Positions 60,440-64,000 of a stretch of 64,000 bases of DNA are shown in pieces. The position numbers and the translations under genes are program-made. The DNA is from Nevskia ramosa DSM 11499 (GTDB lineage Bacteria > Pseudomonadota > Gammaproteobacteria > Nevskiales > Nevskiaceae). The notes beneath the pieces were generated by a model. That model was not told where the DNA came from and did not search any database. It saw only the letters and a list, made by a program, of their open reading frames with translations. The stretch is from NCBI RefSeq assembly GCF_000420645.1, contig NZ_ATVI01000005.1:1162357-1226356 (forward strand), given 5' to 3'. Numbering within the stretch: the stretch's first letter is position 1; each line of letters starts with the position of its first letter.

Positions 60440-60973
60440 ATGAACCTATCCCGCCGCCTGCTGATCACGACGGGCCTTAGCGGTCTGGCAGCAAGCTTCA
60501 TCAGCTGCCGCAGCGAAAGTGAACCGCTGACTGGCGCAAGCGCCGCTGCCCAGACGAAACAGCCGTCTGCCGAGCGCTTCGAGATCAGCTACAGCGACGA
60601 GGAATGGCGCAAGCGGCTGACGCCGAACCAGTACGCCGTGCTGCGTCGCGAATCGACCGAGCGGCCCTACACGAGCCCGCTCAACGAGGAGCACCGGGCC
60701 GGCACTTTCGGCTGCGCCGGCTGTGAGCGCGAGCTGTTCGCTGCCGATACCAAGTTCGAAAGCGGCACCGGCTGGCCGAGCTTCTGGCAGCCGATCGACA
60801 AGGCCGCCGTCGGCGAACGCCAGGATGGTTCGGCCGGCATGGTGCGTGTCGAAGTGCATTGCGGCCGCTGCGGCGGCCATTTGGGTCACGTCTTCAACGA
60901 CGGTCCGGCACCGACCGGCCTGCGCTACTGCATGAACGGCGTGGCGATGAGCTTCAAGCCGGCGGCCGCGTGA
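60440..60973 (+). CDS. msrB: Exported methionine-(R)-sulfoxide reductase MsrB
   Basis: Repairs methionine-R-sulfoxide in proteins. The 177-residue protein begins with S-R-R-L-L-I-T-T-G-L, a Tat-like twin-arginine start, and has a lipobox-like F-I-S-C at residues 20-23, so it is exported and possibly lipid-anchored. The zinc cysteines are Cys92, Cys95, Cys141 and Cys144, and catalytic Cys164 is in R-Y-C-M-N. No resolving Cys typical of thioredoxin-recycled forms was located with certainty. It leads a cluster with a DipZ-like protein and msrA. Confidence 0.93.
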   Translation: MNLSRRLLITTGLSGLAASFISCRSESEPLTGASAAAQTKQPSAERFEISYSDEEWRKRLTPNQYAVLRRESTERPYTSPLNEEHRAGTFGCAGCERELFAADTKFESGTGWPSFWQPIDKAAVGERQDGSAGMVRVEVHCGRCGGHLGHVFNDGPAPTGLRYCMNGVAMSFKPAAA

Positions 60974-61004
60974 AACCATTTCCCATGCTGTGCGCGGAGG
61001 CGAT

Positions 61005-62861
61005 GTGCTGCTGATCCTGCTGGCTTACCTCGGCGGCGTGCTCACCATCCTGAGCCCCTGCATCCTGCCGGTGCTGCCGTTCGTGTTCGCGCGTGCCGGG
61101 CAGCCCTTCGTGCGCAGCGGCCTGCCGATGCTGCTGGGCATGGCGATCACCTTCGCGCTAGTCGCGACCCTGGCTGCGGTCGGTGGTGGCTGGGCGGTGC
61201 AGGCCAACCAGTACGGGCGCTGGGTCGCGATCCTGTTGCTCGGCTTCTTCGGCTTGACCCTGCTGCTACCGGAACTGGGTGATCGCCTGATGCAGCCGCT
61301 GGTGGCGCTCGGCGGCCGGTTGTCGCAATCAGCGGATGCAGCGGGCGGCACGGGTTCGATCCTGCCGTCGCTGGTGCTGGGCATGGCCACCGGCCTGCTC
61401 TGGGCACCGTGCGCCGGCCCGATCCTCGGCCTGGTGCTGACCGGTGCCGCGCTGCAGGGCGCGAACGGCAAGACCACGTTGCTGCTGGTCGCCTACGGTC
61501 TTGGCGCAGCGACTTCCCTGGCCGCGGCGCTGCTGATCGGCGGCAAGGTCTTCACCGCCTTGAAGCGTTCGCTGGGCGCTGGCGAATGGATACGTCGAGG
61601 TCTCGGTGCCGCCGTGCTGGCGGGCGTCATCGCCATCGCTTTCGGGCTTGATACCGGTCTGCTGACGCGATTGTCGCTGGCCAGCACCGCCGGCCTGGAG
61701 CAGAAGATCGTCGATCAGCTGCATCCGGAAGGTGCGCTGGCGAACCAGACGCCAGACTCGGACATCCTCGTGGATGGCGGCGCCATGAACGGCGGACCCG
61801 GCATGATGATGGCCGCTGATCCGGACCACGCAGACGGCGGGATGATGATGGCCGCGCCCGACAATGGCGCCGCTGCCGGACCGACGATCGAAGGCAAGCT
61901 GCCGTCGCTGGCCGGAGCCGTCGCATGGCTGAATTCGCCGCCGCTGAGCGTCGAAAGCCTGCGCGGCAAGGTGGTGCTGATCGACTTCTGGACCTACTCC
62001 TGCATCAACTGCCTGCGCACCTTGCCCTACGTGCGCGCCTGGGCCGACAAGTACCGCGACCAGGGGCTGGTGGTGATCGGCGTGCATGCGCCGGAGTTCG
62101 CATTCGAGAAGGATCTCGACAATGTTCGCCGGGCGACCAAGGACCTGAAGGTGAACTACCCGGTCGCCATCGACAACGATTACGCGATCTGGCGCGGCTT
62201 CGGCAATCGCTTCTGGCCGGCGCATTACTTCATCGACACGGAAGGCCGCATCCGCCATCACCATTTCGGCGAAGGCGGTTACGACGAGTCGGAGAAGATG
62301 ATCCAGCAGTTGCTGGCCGAGGCCGGCAAGGCGCCGGACGAAAGCGGGCTGGTGAAGGTCGAGACCAGCGGCGTCGCGCAGCCGGCCAACGATGCTGCGG
62401 TGAAATCGCCTGAAACCTATCTCGGCTACAGCCGCGCCGAGAACTTCGTTTCGGCCGATGCGGCCACCAGCATCGTCGTTCGCGATGAAGCCGGGCCTTA
62501 CGCCATTCCAGGCCAGCTGACGCTCAATCAGTGGGCGCTGGCCGGCAGCTGGAACGTCGGCAAGGAGCAGGCACGCTTAAGCAGCAAGACGGGCCGCATC
62601 GCGTTCCGCTTCCATGCCCGTGACGTCAACCTGGTGCTCGGCCCGGGGCCGGGCGGCAAGCCGGTGCGTTATCGCGTGCTGCTCGATGGCCAGCCGCCAG
62701 CAGCCAGCCATGGTGTCGACAGCGATGCCAGCGGGCTGGGCCGTGTTCGCGAGCAGCGGCTCTATCAACTGGTCCGGCAAGCTGGCGCAGTCGAGGAGCA
62801 GACCTTCGAGATCGAATTCCTCGATCCTGATGTCGAAGCTTTTGCATTCACTTTTGGTTAG
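61005..62861 (+). CDS. DipZ-like membrane thiol reductant protein (CcdA + thioredoxin + C-terminal domain)
   Basis: Membrane protein of 618 residues that carries reducing power across the inner membrane. The N-terminal half is a CcdA-type domain with several helices and two key Cys in T-I-L-S-P-C-I-L-P-V-L-P-F and L-L-W-A-P-C-A-G-P. After a Met/Asp-rich linker comes a TlpA-type thioredoxin domain with C-I-N-C in the W-T-Y-S-C-I-N-C-L motif, then the beta-rich C-terminal domain seen in DipZ proteins. GTG at 61005 with GGAGG four bases upstream is preferred to GTG at 60990. Between msrB and msrA it is the probable electron donor for both. Confidence 0.9.
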   Translation: MLLILLAYLGGVLTILSPCILPVLPFVFARAGQPFVRSGLPMLLGMAITFALVATLAAVGGGWAVQANQYGRWVAILLLGFFGLTLLLPELGDRLMQPLVALGGRLSQSADAAGGTGSILPSLVLGMATGLLWAPCAGPILGLVLTGAALQGANGKTTLLLVAYGLGAATSLAAALLIGGKVFTALKRSLGAGEWIRRGLGAAVLAGVIAIAFGLDTGLLTRLSLASTAGLEQKIVDQLHPEGALANQTPDSDILVDGGAMNGGPGMMMAADPDHADGGMMMAAPDNGAAAGPTIEGKLPSLAGAVAWLNSPPLSVESLRGKVVLIDFWTYSCINCLRTLPYVRAWADKYRDQGLVVIGVHAPEFAFEKDLDNVRRATKDLKVNYPVAIDNDYAIWRGFGNRFWPAHYFIDTEGRIRHHHFGEGGYDESEKMIQQLLAEAGKAPDESGLVKVETSGVAQPANDAAVKSPETYLGYSRAENFVSADAATSIVVRDEAGPYAIPGQLTLNQWALAGSWNVGKEQARLSSKTGRIAFRFHARDVNLVLGPGPGGKPVRYRVLLDGQPPAASHGVDSDASGLGRVREQRLYQLVRQAGAVEEQTFEIEFLDPDVEAFAFTFG

Positions 62862-62875
62862 ATGAGGCCGTTCCC

Positions 62876-63643
62876 ATGTCGATCTTCAATTCGTCGTCAT
62901 CATCCTTTGCGGGTCGGATGACCCGTGCCGCGCTGCTGCTCGGCGCCTTCGCGGTCGCCGTCTCCCTGTTCTGGCAGGCACCTGCCTATTCGGAGAAATC
63001 TGCCGCAGTAGCAGCAGTGCCGGCACCGAAGCTCGACGAACCCGCCCAGAGTGGTGGTGGGGAACAAAGCGGCACTGAAACCGCCGTGTTTGCTGGCGGC
63101 TGTTTCTGGGGCGTGCAGGGCGTCTACCAGCGCGTCAAGGGCGTCAGCCGCGCGATCTCCGGCTATGCCGGCGGCAGTGCTTCGACGGCCTATTACGAGC
63201 TGGTCGGCAGCGGCCGCACCGGCCACGCCGAAGCGGTCGAGATCACCTATGACCCGAAGCAGGTCAGCTACGGCCAGCTGCTGCAGATCTATTTTTCGGT
63301 GGTCGCCGATCCGACCCAGAAGGATCGTCAGGGGCCGGATCGCGGCACTCAATATCGCTCGGCGATCTTCCCGAAGAACGACCTGCAGCGGCGAATCGCC
63401 GAAAGCTACATCGCCCAGCTGACCGAAGCCGGCAGCTTCCCGCGGCCGATCGTCACCACCACCGAAACCCTGCCGGGCTTTTTCCCGGCCGAGGCCTACC
63501 ACCAGGATTTCCTGATCCACAACCCGACCCAGGCGTATATCGCGATCAACGACATTCCGAAGGTCGAAGCGCTGAAGCGGGAATTTCCGGACCGCTACCG
63601 CGATCAGCCGGTGCTGACCTCGGTCGCCGTGCTGGCGCATTGA
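62876..63643 (+). CDS. msrA: Exported methionine-(S)-sulfoxide reductase MsrA
   Basis: Repairs methionine-S-sulfoxide. The 255-residue protein has a Ser-rich start and a hydrophobic signal segment to about residue 39, then a Pro/Gly linker and the MsrA domain with G-G-C-F-W-G (catalytic Cys76) and G-Y-A-G-G. The substrate motif G-R-T-G-H-A-E-A-V and Y-H-Q-D-F are present. It follows the DipZ-like gene after 14 bases. Together with msrB it gives repair of both sulfoxide isomers in the envelope. Confidence 0.94.
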   Translation: MSIFNSSSSSFAGRMTRAALLLGAFAVAVSLFWQAPAYSEKSAAVAAVPAPKLDEPAQSGGGEQSGTETAVFAGGCFWGVQGVYQRVKGVSRAISGYAGGSASTAYYELVGSGRTGHAEAVEITYDPKQVSYGQLLQIYFSVVADPTQKDRQGPDRGTQYRSAIFPKNDLQRRIAESYIAQLTEAGSFPRPIVTTTETLPGFFPAEAYHQDFLIHNPTQAYIAINDIPKVEALKREFPDRYRDQPVLTSVAVLAH

Positions 63644-63686
63644 TCCGGACTTGCCCCGACGAATTCTCAGCCGCCGGAGGCCGAGC

Positions 63687-64000
63687 ATGACGATCGAAGA
63701 CGACCGCGCGGCTGCCCTTGCCGACGCGCAATCGAAAGCCGCTGCGCTGTTCGCGCGGATCGAGCAAAGCCTGATCCGGCCTGGCATTTCCGAATCGCAG
63801 CTGACCCGCGAAATCGCCGAACTCGGGCTGCGTGAATTCGGCATCGAGCGGAATTGGCACAAGCGCCTGGTGCGGGCAGGCGCCAACACGATATCGGTCT
63901 ACGACGACGATCCGCCTGAGCTGACTTTGGGCGAAGACGACATGGTCTTCGTCGATCTCGGGCCGATCTTCGAAGCCTGGGAGGCTGATTTCGGCCGGAC
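63687..64000 (+). CDS. M24-family metallopeptidase (3' end cut by window)
   Basis: Only the first 104 residues are inside the window. The start I-E-Q-S-L-I-R-P-G-I-S-E-S-Q-L-T-R-E-I and the segment G-E-D-D-M-V-F-V-D-L-G-P-I-F-E-A-W-E-A-D-F-G-R-T match the creatinase/aminopeptidase P fold, where the second Asp of D-x-G-x10-D is a metal ligand. ATG at 63687 has GGAGG nine bases upstream. It probably is a Xaa-Pro-type peptidase or a related hydrolase; the missing part carries the other metal ligands. Confidence 0.75.
   Translation, partial: MTIEDDRAAALADAQSKAAALFARIEQSLIRPGISESQLTREIAELGLREFGIERNWHKRLVRAGANTISVYDDDPPELTLGEDDMVFVDLGPIFEAWEADFGR

Overview
This 64 kb window is GC-rich, densely coded chromosomal DNA from what looks like a Gammaproteobacterium. 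The evidence is a type II secretion pseudopilin pair, a rhombosortase, the gammaproteobacterial gene order fabD-fabG-acpP-fabF-pabB-pabC-mltG-tmk ... holB-pilZ, and a MetR-type regulator next to metE. The mix of TonB receptors, a Rieske oxygenase and a CoA ligase would fit the Nevskiales/Solimonas type, but that placement is only inference. No tRNA, rRNA, CRISPR array, integrase or transposase was recognised.

Layout. 1-1054: two type II secretion pseudopilins (minus strand, gspH cut by the window edge). 1098-1724: a rhombosortase. 1779-9079: fatty acid synthesis, p-aminobenzoate synthesis, mltG and tmk, one plus-strand run. 9088-42621: a purine-use island of about 33.5 kb that separates tmk from holB, genes that are normally neighbours. 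42688-44060: holB and pilZ resume the housekeeping order. 44196-48624: tal, metE and divergent metR. 48626-60222: an accessory catabolic block with TetR and LysR regulators, a CoA transferase, a CoA ligase, a 4-oxalocrotonate tautomerase relative, an unknown 118-residue protein, a Rieske oxygenase, a Tat-exported flavoprotein, a c-type cytochrome and a TonB receptor. 60440-63643: exported methionine-sulfoxide repair (msrB, a DipZ-like protein, msrA). The window ends inside an M24 peptidase gene.

How the purine island works. A leftward chain of twelve genes (25111 down to 9088), mostly with overlapping stops and starts, encodes xanthine dehydrogenase (xdhA, xdhB, xdhC), a BMP-type ABC nucleoside importer (ATPase and two permeases), membrane urate oxidase PuuD, guanine deaminase, a GntR/FCD regulator, allantoinase PuuE, a UraD-AllC fusion and an M20 hydrolase. 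With uraH (39486-39839) this gives a complete route from guanine, hypoxanthine or xanthine through urate and 5-hydroxyisourate to allantoin, allantoate and ureidoglycolate. The divergent rightward genes start with a TonB receptor and continue with an exported nucleoside phosphorylase-family protein, a NUP-family lipoprotein, an NCS2 permease fused to a UraD-like domain, a 2OG-Fe(II)-type oxygenase and a SnoaL-like protein. A leftward set facing them holds two exported adenosine deaminases in tandem, an exported nucleosidase-like protein, a second NUP lipoprotein, adenine deaminase and uraH. A BMP binding protein and 8-oxoguanine deaminase complete the right end.

The most interesting reading is an envelope purine-nucleoside scavenging system: outer-membrane uptake by a TonB receptor, periplasmic deamination of adenosine to inosine, periplasmic release of the base, inner-membrane import, then full oxidation. 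Both exported phosphorylase-family enzymes have Asn where adenosine-type enzymes have Asp, which fits inosine as substrate. This pathway is inferred from gene content and signal peptides, not shown.
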